64,000 nucleotides of DNA, from positions 1,341,501 to 1,405,500 of the forward strand of contig NC_023035.1 of assembly GCF_000507245.1 (NCBI RefSeq). The letters are read 5' to 3'. Below, in pieces: positions 8,693-18,683 of this stretch. The DNA comes from Salinispira pacifica. GTDB taxonomy: Bacteria > Spirochaetota > Spirochaetia > DSM-27196 > Salinispiraceae. Within the stretch, counting starts at the first letter, position 1. Each line of letters begins with the position of its first letter. Below the pieces are notes generated by a model. It was not told the origin of the DNA, ran no database searches, and saw only the letters and a list, made by a program, of their open reading frames with translations. Both the position numbers and the translations under genes were made by a program.

Positions 8693-9490
8693 CTAAAGAT
8701 CCATCATGAGCTGCCTCTCAAAATCATCCCCGTCTTCTGTGAGCAGTAGCGCGTCTTTGGGGAGGGGCAGCTCATAGTTTTTCCCCAGAAACGGCAGCAG
8801 CACCCGAAGCAGCTGCTGAATGGCGGGCTCATGTACGGTGAAGTCATCATGCCCGATCTGCAGATTTTCAGGAAAGCTGTAGAACAGTCCTCCCAGTGCT
8901 TCGGTAAACAGCTGTGTTTCCCTGCCGGATACGATCTTGTCTGCTTCACTGGCCAGGCCCAATACAGGAAAGCCGAAGGGTCGCTTCACCTCCTCGCTGT
9001 GAAACCATGTGGGTTCGGCAACCGCTTCCTGGATTGATAGATTTTCCGGTACTGCATTGTTGAACAGTTCTTTCTGAAGATGTACCGGGGTGTGTTTTCC
9101 GAAAAACTGGGATCTTACCGCCCATCCGGGAATGAGTCTGTGCTTCAGCATAAATTTGACCAGCGGATGTATCCCCTTTTTTCGCCTTCCGTACGGGGAG
9201 GCCATAACTATCAGGCTGTGGAGTTCGTGTTTTTCCAAATCTTTGGCTGCCATGGCGCAGAGGATGCCTCCCAGGCTGTGGCCGAAGAGAATAACCGGCT
9301 GACCGGATTCCCGGGAATGAATCTTCGCCAGTTCCCGCACTTCAGTGATGGCGCTGGGAATATCTTCCATTTTCAGGTCAGGGGTGATAACTTCTGTAAA
9401 GTATTCTTCAAGGTGGAGTTTTATGGGAGTCCAGAAAAAGCCTCTTACTCCATATCCGTGTATGCAAATAATTCTCCGTGAATCTTTCAC
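8693..9490 (-). CDS. Alpha/beta-hydrolase
   Basis: The protein has 265 residues. It has CIHGYGVRG at the oxyanion position, the nucleophile elbow GHSLGG, an acidic residue in SEADKIVSG, and a late histidine in GHDDF, so the Ser-Asp-His triad is complete. There is no signal peptide. The substrate cannot be inferred; lipase, esterase and thioesterase relatives all share this layout. Translation starts at GTG with GAGGAG 8 bases upstream. It is convergent with tatQM, with a two-base gap, so both genes lack room for separate terminators. Confidence 0.8.
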   Translation of the reverse strand: MKDSRRIICIHGYGVRGFFWTPIKLHLEEYFTEVITPDLKMEDIPSAITEVRELAKIHSRESGQPVILFGHSLGGILCAMAAKDLEKHELHSLIVMASPYGRRKKGIHPLVKFMLKHRLIPGWAVRSQFFGKHTPVHLQKELFNNAVPENLSIQEAVAEPTWFHSEEVKRPFGFPVLGLASEADKIVSGRETQLFTEALGGLFYSFPENLQIGHDDFTVHEPAIQQLLRVLLPFLGKNYELPLPKDALLLTEDGDDFERQLMMDL

Positions 9491-9602
9491 AGTGCAAACT
9501 CCTCAGGATTCAGCCGGCGCTCGGTCTGTATTGAAAGTATATGAATCAGCCGGTAGGTTGACAATAAAATATCAGGAAGGCGGGTGTTTGGTATAGTCTG
9601 GG

Positions 9603-9702
9603 CCTGTATCCCGGGCGACGCCAGCGGGAGTGAGGAAGGCGAATGCGCGTACGAAACCCCGCCGGGAGTGGTAACGGCGGAAACAATTCAGCCGGGGCAG
9701 GT
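9603..9702 (+). ncRNA. Candidate structured leader RNA (riboswitch-like) upstream of metH
   Basis: A closing stem is formed by CCTG-TAT-CCCGG at 9603-9614 with CCGGG-G-CAGG at 9692-9701. Inside lie two hairpins: CGCC/GGCG at about 9618-9641 and CCGCC/GGCGG at about 9659-9680. Both loops contain the same CGGGAGTG, giving a three-way junction. A TATAGT -10-like hexamer at 9592-9597 would start transcription at its first base. It does not match the SAM-I, SAM-II, SAH, cobalamin or THF consensus as I know them. Its position before methionine synthase suggests a metabolite or protein sensor. Confidence 0.45.
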
Positions 9703-9767
9703 AATATGAGAGAGTTGATCAACTATTGAACATAACGATAAATCGCGATACATTGATTTAATTATAC

Positions 9768-12700
9768 ATGGGGGAAACATTGAGCAGGCATACATCAGCA
9801 ATTAAAACATTCACAGACCGGATAGAGCAGGGGATTGCTCTTTTTGACGGGGCAATGGGAACCCAGATACACGCCCTGGAACCCACCGACGAAGATTATC
9901 AGGGGCTGCTGGGGTGCAGTGAGATCCTCAATGTCACGATTCCCGAAAAAATCCGGGCCATTCATGAAGCTTATCTGGAAGCAGGCAGTGACATTATAGA
10001 AACCAACAGCTTCGGCTCCAATTCCATCGTTCTTGCGGAATACGGGATTCAGGACAGGGCCCGGGAAATAAGCCGGGTTTCAGCCACTCTTGCCAGAGAA
10101 GCCGCCGATGCATGGCAGAATGCCATTCCCGGAAAGCCCCGTTTTGTAGCCGGTTCCATGGGACCGGGCACCAAGCTGATCAGTCTTCGCCAAACAGACT
10201 GGCAAAGCATGTATCAATCCTACCGGGATCATGCAGGAGGACTGCTTGAGGGAGGTTCCGATGCCATTCTCATTGAAACCTGTCAGGATCCCCTCCAGAT
10301 CAAATGCGCCGTTGTAGCCGCCCAGGACGAGATGGAAAAACTGGGGCGAATTGTACCCATTATGGTTTCCTTCACCGTGGAGACCACCGGTACTCTCCTG
10401 GTGGGAACGGAAGTGCCTGCGGTGGTGGCCGCCATCACCCCCCTGGGAATCGATACCCTTGGAATGAACTGTGCAACCGGGCCGGAAGATATGGTCAGCT
10501 ATGTGAAGCAGCTGAGCAGTCTCAGCAGCCTTCCCATATCCGTGCAGCCCAATGCCGGACTGCCCCAGAACGTGGACGGCGAACTGGTGTACACACTCCA
10601 GATTGAGGATTATGTAAACAGCATGCTTTCCTTTATCCAGCGGGACGGGGTTCGCATAGCAGGGGGCTGCTGCGGTACCACCCCGGCGTTTATATCCGCA
10701 CTGGACGCCGCAATACAGAAAGCGGGAATTCGCGAACCGGCTGAGCGCACCCCATCCATCCCCGACTCAGTGAGCGGAATTTTTGCCGCCCAGAGCCTGA
10801 CTCAGGACAATTCGGCATTTTTTATCGGCGAGCGCACCAACACCAACGGAAGTAAAAAATTCCGTGAGCTTCTCCTGGATGAGAACTGGGACGGCCTGGT
10901 GGATGTAGCCAGACAGCAGGTCCAGACCGGCGTGCACGCCCTGGATGTGTGTGTGGCCTACACCGGAAGAGATGAAGTGCGGGATATGAGTCAGGTACTC
11001 TCCCGGATGGTCACCCAGGTTCCACTGCCCCTGGTGATTGACAGCACCGAGCTTCCTGTTATGGAAGCCGCCCTGCAGATGTACGGCGGAAGGGCGATTA
11101 TCAACTCAATCAACCTGGAGGACGGGGAAAAGCGGGCGGATGCCATCTGCCGCCTGGCGAAACGCTATGGCGCGGCACTCATTGCCCTGACCATCGACGA
11201 AGAGGGCATGGCCAAGGATGTTGATCGGAAGGTCTCCATTGCCAAACGGATTTTCGATATTGCCGTGAACCGTCACGGGCTGAGAGCAGGAGATCTGATA
11301 TTCGATCCTCTGACATTCACTCTGGGTGCAGGTGATGAAAGCATGGTGAACTCAGCCATGGAAACCCTGGAAGGGATCCGGCGGATCAAGGCGGAAATTC
11401 CCGGGGTGCGTACGGTTCTGGGACTGAGCAACGTGAGCTTCGGGCTGAATCCTTCCAGCCGGAAAGTGCTGAATTCCGTGTTTTTACATGATGCCATGGA
11501 AGCAGGGCTGGATTCGGCCATTGTGAATCTGAAGCACATCGTTCCCCTGGCGAATCTCAGCGAAGGAGATATTGCCGTCTCGCGGAACCTGATTCACAAC
11601 AGACTGGACGAGTCGCCGGATGCGCCGGAGGGCAGTACTCCGCTTTTTCAGTTCATTTCCCATTTTGATTCCAAGAGTCCGGAGGAGAAGGCCGGCGGTG
11701 AGATCCAGCTGGAGAACCTGCCCCTGGAGGAGCAGCTTCAACAGAAAATTATTCAGGGTTCCAAGGGAAACATGGATCAGCTGCTGATGCAGGCAATGGA
11801 GAAGATCGGCCCCCTGGAAATTATCAATGACATTCTCATCCCCGGCATGAAGGTGGTGGGCGACCTGTTTGGAGCCGGCAAGATGCAGCTTCCGTTCGTT
11901 CTCCAGTCAGCCGAAGTGATGAAATTTTCCGTGGATATTCTCGAACCCTACATGGAGCGCCGGGAGTCCAGTGAGCAGAAATCCATTGTTCTCGCCACGG
12001 TCCGGGGAGATGTACATGATATCGGAAAAAATCTGGTGGATATTATTCTCAGCAACAACGGTTATAAGGTGTATAACCTTGGAATCAAATGCGAGATTGA
12101 TACCATTATCAGAAAAGCCGAGGAAGTTCAGGCCGATGCAATCGGTATGAGCGGTCTTCTGGTGAAATCCACCATTGTGATGAAGGATAATCTTGAGGAA
12201 CTGCAGCGGAGAAAGGTGCACATTCCGGTTCTTCTGGGTGGAGCCGCACTCACACCCTCCTACGTGTGGGATACCTGCGCAAGGGAGCTGGATAGTCCGG
12301 TTCTCTACTGTGCAGATGCGTTTGCAGGCCTCAATATGATGAACCTTATAAAAAATGACGGTCTTGACCAATTCGTGGCGGCCGAAAAAGAAAAGAGAAG
12401 CAAGCGCCCCGCACCCAGGCCGAGAATTAAAAAGGATGTGCCGGAAAAAATCGAGGTGGACCGGTCGGTGAACATTCCACAGGCACCTTTTCTCGGCACG
12501 AAGATAGTTGAAGGCATAGATTTGGATGAGGTTTATACATATCTTACCGAAGAAGTGCTGTTTCGGGGTCGATGGGGATACCGGCGGGGCAAACTCAGCA
12601 AGGCAGAGTATGAAGATCTTATCGAATCCCATGTCCGGCCGGAATTTGAGCAGCTGAAATCCATGGCCAGGGAAGAGCAACTGCTGCATCCCAAGGTGAT

Positions 12701-13268
12701 ATACGGCTACTTTGAGTGCAACAGTCAGGGGGAAGATGTAATTATGTATGCTCCCGGTACAGACGAAGAGATGGCCCGGTTCACCTTTCCCCGTCAGTCC
12801 GAAGCTCCCCGGCAATGCATCGCAGACTATTTTCTGCCCCGGGAAGGGGGCCGGAAGGATGTTATCGCCCTTCAGATCGCAACAGTGGGGATGGCCGCCC
12901 ATGAGCATAATCAGAAGCTCTATGATCAGGGAGCCTATAAAGACTATCTGCTCTTCCACGGATTGAGCGTGGAAACCGCCGAGGCCCTTGCGGAGTACTG
13001 GCATTTGAAAATTCGTCAGGAACTGGGCATTACCGAGGAAGACGGCCAGGGAATTTCCGATTTTGTGATCCAGAAATACCGGGGAAGCCGTTACAGCTTC
13101 GGCTATCCTGCCTGTCCCGATCTGAACCAGAACCGCATTCTCTGCAATATTCTGGAAAGTGAACGGATCGGTGTGGTGGTGAGCGAAGAGGATCAGATGG
13201 TCCCGGAGCAGACCACCAGTGCATTCATCGTTCATCATCCACAGGCGAAGTATTTCAACGTTGATTAG
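9768..13268 (+). CDS. metH: Methionine synthase, cobalamin-dependent
   Basis: This 1166-residue protein contains all four MetH modules. The homocysteine domain has NCATG (about 234) and the zinc pair in GGCCGTTP (about 300). The methyl-THF domain starts at [15 protein letters not shown] (about 351). The cobalamin domain has DVHDIGKN (about 748), whose His is the lower axial ligand. The reactivation domain ends with GYPACPD (about 1112). It methylates homocysteine from 5-methyl-THF using bound B12. The ATG at 9768 has no Shine-Dalgarno; an in-frame TTG at 9780 is preceded by GGGGG at 9770-9774 and may be the true start. A structured leader precedes it and rubredoxin follows. Confidence 0.96.
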   Translation: MGETLSRHTSAIKTFTDRIEQGIALFDGAMGTQIHALEPTDEDYQGLLGCSEILNVTIPEKIRAIHEAYLEAGSDIIETNSFGSNSIVLAEYGIQDRAREISRVSATLAREAADAWQNAIPGKPRFVAGSMGPGTKLISLRQTDWQSMYQSYRDHAGGLLEGGSDAILIETCQDPLQIKCAVVAAQDEMEKLGRIVPIMVSFTVETTGTLLVGTEVPAVVAAITPLGIDTLGMNCATGPEDMVSYVKQLSSLSSLPISVQPNAGLPQNVDGELVYTLQIEDYVNSMLSFIQRDGVRIAGGCCGTTPAFISALDAAIQKAGIREPAERTPSIPDSVSGIFAAQSLTQDNSAFFIGERTNTNGSKKFRELLLDENWDGLVDVARQQVQTGVHALDVCVAYTGRDEVRDMSQVLSRMVTQVPLPLVIDSTELPVMEAALQMYGGRAIINSINLEDGEKRADAICRLAKRYGAALIALTIDEEGMAKDVDRKVSIAKRIFDIAVNRHGLRAGDLIFDPLTFTLGAGDESMVNSAMETLEGIRRIKAEIPGVRTVLGLSNVSFGLNPSSRKVLNSVFLHDAMEAGLDSAIVNLKHIVPLANLSEGDIAVSRNLIHNRLDESPDAPEGSTPLFQFISHFDSKSPEEKAGGEIQLENLPLEEQLQQKIIQGSKGNMDQLLMQAMEKIGPLEIINDILIPGMKVVGDLFGAGKMQLPFVLQSAEVMKFSVDILEPYMERRESSEQKSIVLATVRGDVHDIGKNLVDIILSNNGYKVYNLGIKCEIDTIIRKAEEVQADAIGMSGLLVKSTIVMKDNLEELQRRKVHIPVLLGGAALTPSYVWDTCARELDSPVLYCADAFAGLNMMNLIKNDGLDQFVAAEKEKRSKRPAPRPRIKKDVPEKIEVDRSVNIPQAPFLGTKIVEGIDLDEVYTYLTEEVLFRGRWGYRRGKLSKAEYEDLIESHVRPEFEQLKSMAREEQLLHPKVIYGYFECNSQGEDVIMYAPGTDEEMARFTFPRQSEAPRQCIADYFLPREGGRKDVIALQIATVGMAAHEHNQKLYDQGAYKDYLLFHGLSVETAEALAEYWHLKIRQELGITEEDGQGISDFVIQKYRGSRYSFGYPACPDLNQNRILCNILESERIGVVVSEEDQMVPEQTTSAFIVHHPQAKYFNVD

Positions 13269-13431
13269 GCAGGGAAATAAATTTCCCCGGAATGGAAAAA
13301 ACAGTACATTTTGTCCGGATGAGCATGCTGGTGAATCCGGCCGAGTACTTTCCCCGGCAAAGCTGCAGAAACCCGGCAAAGATGCAGGAAACAGAAGAGC
13401 TGAAACCGGCTTATACGGCAAGGGAGGAATT

Positions 13432-13590
13432 ATGCGATATATATGTTCCAACTGCGGATACATTTATGACCCTCAACAGGGCGACCCCGAAGGGGGCATA
13501 GAAGAGGGTACGGATTTCGAAGATCTTCCTGAGGACTGGACCTGTCCGATCTGTTATCAGGATTCGTCGTTTTTTGATCCCCTGGACTGA
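13432..13590 (+). CDS. Rubredoxin
   Basis: The 52-residue protein is a typical rubredoxin in length and layout: [16 protein letters not shown] at the first iron knuckle and WTCPICYQD at the second, with the family sequence [11 protein letters not shown] between. Four cysteines bind one iron for one-electron transfer. The second knuckle is CPICY where most members have CPxCG. AAGGGAGG at 13420-13427 fixes the start at 13432. It lies between metH and a sugar dehydrogenase, all on the same strand. The electron partner is not evident; oxidative-stress reductases are common partners in anaerobes. Confidence 0.93.
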   Translation: MRYICSNCGYIYDPQQGDPEGGIEEGTDFEDLPEDWTCPICYQDSSFFDPLD

Positions 13591-13602
13591 GGAGGGAAAA
13601 CT

Positions 13603-14895
13603 ATGCCTGACAATGCAGTGCTGAAAACCCGGCTTCTGCGCCGGATATATGCTGCGGCGATGCTCATGCTTTTTCTGTTTACATCATTCGGGCTCTACGC
13701 CCAGCCGGACGCCGTTGGAAGAACTCTGCCCCGCAGCTACAGCTCAGCCTCAGGGGTGGAGTTCCGGGTTCAGGAGCTGGTTCGGGGATTGAACCGCCCG
13801 TGGTCCCTGGGACTTCTTCCCGGAGAGAATTCCTCCCGGGGTGCCGGGATTGATGGGTTTATTGCACTCCGCCCCGGAGAACTCTATTACTTCACCAATC
13901 TTCCCCCAGCCGATGCTTCCGTATCCGGCGGTGAAACAGAATTTCACCGGGTACGCGGTCTTCCTGACATTCATGTACGCCGTCAGGGCGGCCTGCTGGA
14001 TATCTTCCCCGATCCTGATTTTCACCGGAACCGGTTTGTCTATTTCAGCCTTTCCAAACCCAGGGGAATCAGCGGATCGGCCACCGCCCTGTACCGGGGC
14101 CGATTCAATACCGATGGGTATAGGCTGGAGAATCTGACGTTACTGTATGAGATGCAGAATGCGACCCCCAGCAATATCCACTACGGCAGCCGAATTGCTA
14201 TGGATAATCGGGGAATGCTGTATGTGAGTACCGGTGACCGGGGCAGCTCCGGCCGGGCACAGGATGACGGTGACAGTGCCGGGGGAATTGTGCGTCTTGA
14301 TCCCGTGGAGAACGACGGAAGCGGAAGAGACTGGACTCTTTACACTACCGGCAACAGAAATGTGCAGGGGATGGCCTGGGATCCCCGGAGAGAACTGCTC
14401 ATCGCTCACGAACACGGTCCCAAAGGGGGCGATGAGATCAATATTATCCGGGAAGGCAGGAATTACGGCTGGCCTGAGGTGAGCTACGGGGTGAACTACG
14501 ACGGCAGCCCTGTGAGCAGCCGCAGCAGCATGCCCGGAGTGGAGGAGCCGCTGCTTCACTGGACGCCTTCAATTGCTCCCAGTGGACTGGCGGTATACCC
14601 CTCAGACGGCGTATTTGCCATGCCCGGCGAACGGGGCTTCGACGGAGGATTATTTGCCGGTGCGCTTGCAGGAGCGCATCTGCGCTTTGTGAAGCTGCCC
14701 CGGAGCTGGGAAGATCGACGGTCGCTCTGGCCCATCAATGAAAATCCCGGCGCATTCCCCGGCTATGAAGAGGAGCAGCTGTTATCCGGGGAACTGGGCC
14801 GCATTCGGGATGTGCGGGTTGATGAGAACGGCTATATCTACCTGTTGACAGACGCAGATAACGGAGGGCTTTACCGTCTCATCCCCGCAGAATAA
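13603..14895 (+). CDS. Exported PQQ-dependent sugar dehydrogenase (YliI/Gdh-B family)
   Basis: The 430-residue protein has a signal peptide (MLMLFLFTSFGLYAQ) and a six-bladed beta-propeller of the glucose/sorbosone dehydrogenase type. Signatures include VRGLNRPWSLGLLP at the start, GGLLDIFPDPDF, LYVSTGDRG, GNRNVQGMAWDP, and HEHGPKGGDEIN-IIREGRNYGWP. In E. coli YliI the same blades bind PQQ and calcium for aldose oxidation. The cofactor would have to be acquired or made elsewhere, since no pqq genes are seen here. The start is 12 bases after the rubredoxin stop and is preceded by GAGGAGGG. It converges on the AlaX-like gene. Confidence 0.88.
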   Translation: MPDNAVLKTRLLRRIYAAAMLMLFLFTSFGLYAQPDAVGRTLPRSYSSASGVEFRVQELVRGLNRPWSLGLLPGENSSRGAGIDGFIALRPGELYYFTNLPPADASVSGGETEFHRVRGLPDIHVRRQGGLLDIFPDPDFHRNRFVYFSLSKPRGISGSATALYRGRFNTDGYRLENLTLLYEMQNATPSNIHYGSRIAMDNRGMLYVSTGDRGSSGRAQDDGDSAGGIVRLDPVENDGSGRDWTLYTTGNRNVQGMAWDPRRELLIAHEHGPKGGDEINIIREGRNYGWPEVSYGVNYDGSPVSSRSSMPGVEEPLLHWTPSIAPSGLAVYPSDGVFAMPGERGFDGGLFAGALAGAHLRFVKLPRSWEDRRSLWPINENPGAFPGYEEEQLLSGELGRIRDVRVDENGYIYLLTDADNGGLYRLIPAE

Positions 14896-14931
14896 CTGCA
14901 GGGACAATTTCATGTGGTGGCGAAGCCCTCA

Positions 14932-16329
14932 CTAAGCATCGTTATGCCGGGAAAATCCGGCAGTCAAACGCTGAATGAGCAGCCTCCCATCCCCGGGAGT
15001 AGCTGCCGGCATGCTTCCCTGCCATACCGGAGCTTTTCCGCCCCCCCGTGCATTCATAGGTTCAAGAATATCCTTTTTGATACTGTCGAATTCAAGTGAC
15101 GGATCCCGGCGGTCCATAAGGCACCAGAAAATCTTCGATTCCCCGTCCGCCGATTCGTCATGATCATATGCCCCCAGAACGGCGGTCTGAACCTCGAGTT
15201 TCTGCAGATATTTCACAGCGTCTCTCAAATCATTCATATCTCCTTCCTCAAGAAAGAGGGAGATTCCGGGGGCGCTGTGCAAATTGTCCGAACCATCCTC
15301 CTGGTCCGGGGTGCGGAAAAGAGCTTCATCGATTCTGCTCATCAGCTGACGGCGTTTCAGCACACCCAGCTCTTTTTTAAGACTGCTGATTTCATGCTGA
15401 AGCTCGGATACTCTCCCGGGGATTTCCTCCGGAGGACGGCTGAGCATGGTGCCGGTTTTGCCGCACACATCTTCCTTCATGCGGTAATCTTCAAGGGCTC
15501 TGTCTCCGATTTTCCAGTACAGCCGAACCCGGCCCCGGATTCTCTCGGTTTTCAGATGATGGATCAGCCGGATCTCTGCGCTGTTGCGCAGATGTACGCC
15601 CCCGCATCCCACCACATCCAGCAGCAGATCATCACTGTTGCCCGGTTCAAGACGGGCATCTTCCGAACCTTTCAGAATGGCAGGAAGTTCGGCATTCTCC
15701 GACGGGCTGAATCTGCCAATCTCCAGCACCCTGATCCGGGATTCCACCTTCAGGCTTCTGCGTAGGGGCAGGTTCGCAAGTTCTTCTTCACTGATTTGCC
15801 GGGAACGGATATCCAGCCGTGCCAAGATGCAGCGGTTGGCCAGTTCCGTTGCCCTGAGAATATCGTTATCCGGGATGTCTCCCGCCTGAAATTCAACAGT
15901 GGTATAATCACTCCCCTGGTGCACCGAGATGGTGGGGTAGCTGCCGATGAGCCAAAAGGCGGCGGAGATGAGGTGCTGACCGCTGTGCTGCTGCATATAG
16001 TCCCAACGGTGCTTCCAGTCCAGGCTCAGCTCCCCCTGATCGCCGGGACGCAGCTTTCCGTTGAGTTCCATGACATGAACTGTGGAGGAAGGATCCCCAG
16101 GAAACCCCGGGATATCCGATCCTTTCAGGGTATCCAGTACCGGGTATCCTTCAAAACTGCCCCGGTCTCCGGGCTGACCTCCCCCCCGGGGATAAAATTG
16201 GCTCTCCCGGAATACAACTGCGGTTCTGGACAGGCCGTCAAGCTCCAGCTGATGCATTGCTTCTATGCGGGTCTGAATGTTTCGTGTGTATGGCTGCTGA
16301 TGATACAGGCTGCTGCCATTCTGGCTCAT
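14932..16329 (-). CDS. Alanyl-tRNA editing protein, AlaX-long type
   Basis: The 465-residue protein corresponds to the editing and C-terminal parts of alanyl-tRNA synthetase without the catalytic core. It has FYPRGGGQPGDRG (about 45-57), the zinc ligands HSGQH (115-119) and CGGVH (242-246), a coiled coil (RVSELQHEISSLKKELGVLK) and a DHHA1-like tail. It hydrolyses Ser- or Gly-tRNA-Ala mischarges in trans. In synthetases the second motif is usually CGGTH, so Val replaces Thr. GGAGG six to seven bases upstream fixes the start at 16329. It follows ilvD by 39 bases on the same strand. Confidence 0.85.
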   Translation of the reverse strand: MSQNGSSLYHQQPYTRNIQTRIEAMHQLELDGLSRTAVVFRESQFYPRGGGQPGDRGSFEGYPVLDTLKGSDIPGFPGDPSSTVHVMELNGKLRPGDQGELSLDWKHRWDYMQQHSGQHLISAAFWLIGSYPTISVHQGSDYTTVEFQAGDIPDNDILRATELANRCILARLDIRSRQISEEELANLPLRRSLKVESRIRVLEIGRFSPSENAELPAILKGSEDARLEPGNSDDLLLDVVGCGGVHLRNSAEIRLIHHLKTERIRGRVRLYWKIGDRALEDYRMKEDVCGKTGTMLSRPPEEIPGRVSELQHEISSLKKELGVLKRRQLMSRIDEALFRTPDQEDGSDNLHSAPGISLFLEEGDMNDLRDAVKYLQKLEVQTAVLGAYDHDESADGESKIFWCLMDRRDPSLEFDSIKKDILEPMNARGGGKAPVWQGSMPAATPGDGRLLIQRLTAGFSRHNDA

Positions 16330-16368
16330 AAATTTACCTCCGGCAACATCCTTCATACCATATTTTCA

Positions 16369-18219
16369 TCAGCTTTGAACATCTTCTCCGGGAAGTCTCC
16401 TGACGGCCCCCTGGTCGGCGCTTGTGGCATGCAGCGCGTACATTCGCAGCGCCCTGCTCACCTTTCTGTCCCGGTTTTCAGGTGTGTATGCGGCAGCGCC
16501 CCGCCTGTTTTGACGTTCACGCCGTCGTTCCAACTCCTCCGGGGAAACCTGAACGGAAATGCTCCGCTGGGGAATATCTATCTGGATGCTGTCTCCATCT
16601 TCTATGAGGGCGATTTCCCCTCCGGCGGCCGCCTCGGGGCTTACATGACCGATGGAGAGGCCGCTGGTGCCTCCGGAAAAGCGTCCGTCGGTGATCAGAG
16701 CGCAGGATTTTCCCAGCTTCATGCTCTTCAGGTAACTGGTCGGGTAGAGCATCTCCTGCATTCCCGGACCGCCTTTGGGGCCTTCATAGCGGATAATTAC
16801 CACATCCCCGGATTTCACCCTGCCGTTGAGTATGCCATGGATGGCGTCATCCTGACTCGCGAAGACCACTGCCGGGCCCTGAAAACGGAAAATGCTCTCA
16901 TCCACCCCTGCGGTCTTCACGATGCAGCCCCGCCGGGCGATATTGCCGGTGAGTACTGCCAGTCCTCCGTCGGGATAATAGGCATGTCCGACATCCCGGA
17001 TGCAGCCGTTGAGCCTGTCAGTATCCAGGGTTTTATAGAGGGATTTCTGGCTTCCGAGTACCAGGTTCTTCACACCCCCCGGCGCAGCGGAATAGAAATA
17101 TCGTGCATCCTCTGTCACCCGTCCCCGGGATTCGTAAATATTGTATTCGTTCAGAGTCTGCTTCAGGGAAGGGGAGTCCACACGTTTCACCGAGCTGTCG
17201 ATCAGCCCTGCATCGGCCAGTTCGCTGAGGATGCCCATAATTCCCCCGGCCCGGTGGACGTCTTCAATATGATACTTGCTGTTGGGGCTCACTTTACAGA
17301 TGCAGGGAATGTTTCTGCTTAGGCGGTCAATGTCCTCCATGGTGAATTCCGCCTCGGCTTCTCTGGCGATTGCCAGCAGATGGAGAACGGTATTGGTGCT
17401 TCCCCCCATTGCGATATCCAGACTCATGGCGTTGAGAAAGGCCTGGCGGCTGGCGATGGAACGGGGAAGAACATCAGAATTATCATTCTCATAGTATTCC
17501 CGTGCCAGCTCCACAATCCGCCCGGCGGCTTTGCGGAACAGTTCCCGCCGTCCCGCATGGGTCGCCACAAGTGTGCCGTTTCCCGGAAGCGCAAGTCCCA
17601 GAGCTTCATTCAGACAGTTCATGCTGTTGGCGGTAAACATTCCCGAGCAGCTTCCGCAGGTGGGGCAGGCATTCTCTTCAACCACTGAGAGCTGCTGATC
17701 GCTCACCGAGCTGTCCGGTCCCATAACCATCACATCAACCAGATCATAACGATCATCTCCCACTCTGCCTGCTTCCATTGGACCGCCGCTTACAAAAATG
17801 GTGGGAATATTCAGCCGCATGGCCGCCATGAGCATGCCCGGAGTTATTTTGTCGCAATTGGATATGCAGATAAGAGCATCGGCGCAGTGGGCGTTCACCA
17901 TGTATTCCACGCTGTCTGCTATCACCTCACGGCTGGGCAGAGAATAAAGCATTCCCTCATGACCCATGGCGATCCCGTCATCAACGGCGATGGTGTTGAA
18001 CTCGGCGGCAAAACAGCCGCTTTCTTCAATAATCGATTTCACTTCCTGTCCGATATCATGAAGATGAGCATGGCCCGGAACAAATTGAGTGAACGAATTT
18101 GCAATTGCGATGATGGGCTTTCCGAATTGATCGGACTGCATCCCGTTGGCACGCCAGAGCGACCTGGCACCGGCCATATTTCTACCTGAGGTATTTGTGG
18201 TACTTCGTAATCGTGGCAT
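16369..18219 (-). CDS. ilvD: Dihydroxy-acid dehydratase
   Basis: The 616-residue protein equals E. coli IlvD in length and carries the family motifs [58 protein letters not shown] and GRFSGGTSG. It holds an iron-sulfur cluster and converts dihydroxy acids to 2-keto acids in isoleucine and valine synthesis. GGGAG is eight bases before the ATG. The promoter region holds a perfect inverted repeat at 18238-18256. No other ilv or leu gene is nearby. Confidence 0.96.
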   Translation of the reverse strand: MPRLRSTTNTSGRNMAGARSLWRANGMQSDQFGKPIIAIANSFTQFVPGHAHLHDIGQEVKSIIEESGCFAAEFNTIAVDDGIAMGHEGMLYSLPSREVIADSVEYMVNAHCADALICISNCDKITPGMLMAAMRLNIPTIFVSGGPMEAGRVGDDRYDLVDVMVMGPDSSVSDQQLSVVEENACPTCGSCSGMFTANSMNCLNEALGLALPGNGTLVATHAGRRELFRKAAGRIVELAREYYENDNSDVLPRSIASRQAFLNAMSLDIAMGGSTNTVLHLLAIAREAEAEFTMEDIDRLSRNIPCICKVSPNSKYHIEDVHRAGGIMGILSELADAGLIDSSVKRVDSPSLKQTLNEYNIYESRGRVTEDARYFYSAAPGGVKNLVLGSQKSLYKTLDTDRLNGCIRDVGHAYYPDGGLAVLTGNIARRGCIVKTAGVDESIFRFQGPAVVFASQDDAIHGILNGRVKSGDVVIIRYEGPKGGPGMQEMLYPTSYLKSMKLGKSCALITDGRFSGGTSGLSIGHVSPEAAAGGEIALIEDGDSIQIDIPQRSISVQVSPEELERRRERQNRRGAAAYTPENRDRKVSRALRMYALHATSADQGAVRRLPGEDVQS

Positions 18220-18237
18220 TCTGCGCTCCCGTATAAA

Positions 18238-18256
18238 TATACAGATGAACTGTATA
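18238..18256. promoter_or_regulatory. Inverted repeat in the ilvD promoter, candidate operator
   Basis: TATACAG-ATGAA-CTGTATA is a perfect 7-bp inverted repeat with a 5-base spacer. It overlaps TATATT/TATAC -10-like sequence on the minus strand, about 20 bases before the ilvD start. The layout suggests a dimeric repressor, but the cognate protein is not known. Confidence 0.45.
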
Positions 18257-18363
18257 ATTTCTACGGGGCTTGCGCAAGTGGCGTATCAGCATGCAGGATG
18301 CCGCCGGGATCACCGGAAACCCCCGGGACGGAGCGGAATACTAATAAGAGAACCGAATACTCA

Positions 18364-18606
18364 TCAGCCGAACAGACTTTCTGTCAGCTGTTCAACCTCG
18401 TCATATTTCAGGGGCTGAATATTCATTTCCCTGGATAACACCAGTAAATGGCGCTTCAGTACGTCGGCATCCCTGGGAAGATTGTTCTGCATATATCCGT
18501 AGGCAATCTCAACAATCTCTTCAGGGCTTCGGGTCTGGTCTCCTTTGGGAGCGGCGGAAGAAATCTCTTCCCAGAACTGTTGGCATAAATCGTGTAGTTT
18601 CGGCAT
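18364..18606 (-). CDS. Small hypothetical protein, probably leaderless
   Basis: This 80-residue soluble protein (MPKLHDLCQQFWEEI to LTESLFG) is helical and slightly acidic. I do not recognise it. The start at 18606 is favoured because TATACT on the minus strand (18613-18618) ends six bases before this ATG, so transcription should begin at or next to the start codon. No Shine-Dalgarno is present. It is divergent from the D-2-hydroxyacid dehydrogenase gene, whose own TATACT has the same spacing. Confidence 0.65.
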   Translation of the reverse strand: MPKLHDLCQQFWEEISSAAPKGDQTRSPEEIVEIAYGYMQNNLPRDADVLKRHLLVLSREMNIQPLKYDEVEQLTESLFG

Positions 18607-18683
18607 ACGCCCAGTATAGCACAACTGCGGAACGGGAAAAGGATTTTCTGGACTCTTTTTCCATCCGTTCTTATACTCATCAC

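Noticed and set aside
9558-9597. TTGACA (9558) and TATAGT (9592) as one promoter for metH
   Set aside because: The spacing is 28 bases, too long for a sigma-70 pair. The TATAGT may still act with a weaker -35.
9603-9702. Known riboswitch (cobalamin, SAM-I, SAH, THF)
   Set aside because: The conserved boxes of these classes are not present: no AGYCAGGAGACC-type B12 box, no SAM-I GGACUGGCCC/GAAACC core in order, no SAH CGAGG-CGCUGC motif.
11907-13463. Long open frame antisense to metH (518 codons)
   Set aside because: It mirrors the codon bias of metH on the other strand and has no domain or ribosome binding site. Similar shadows occur opposite ilvD (15796-17322) and the ribonucleotide reductase (28766-30139).
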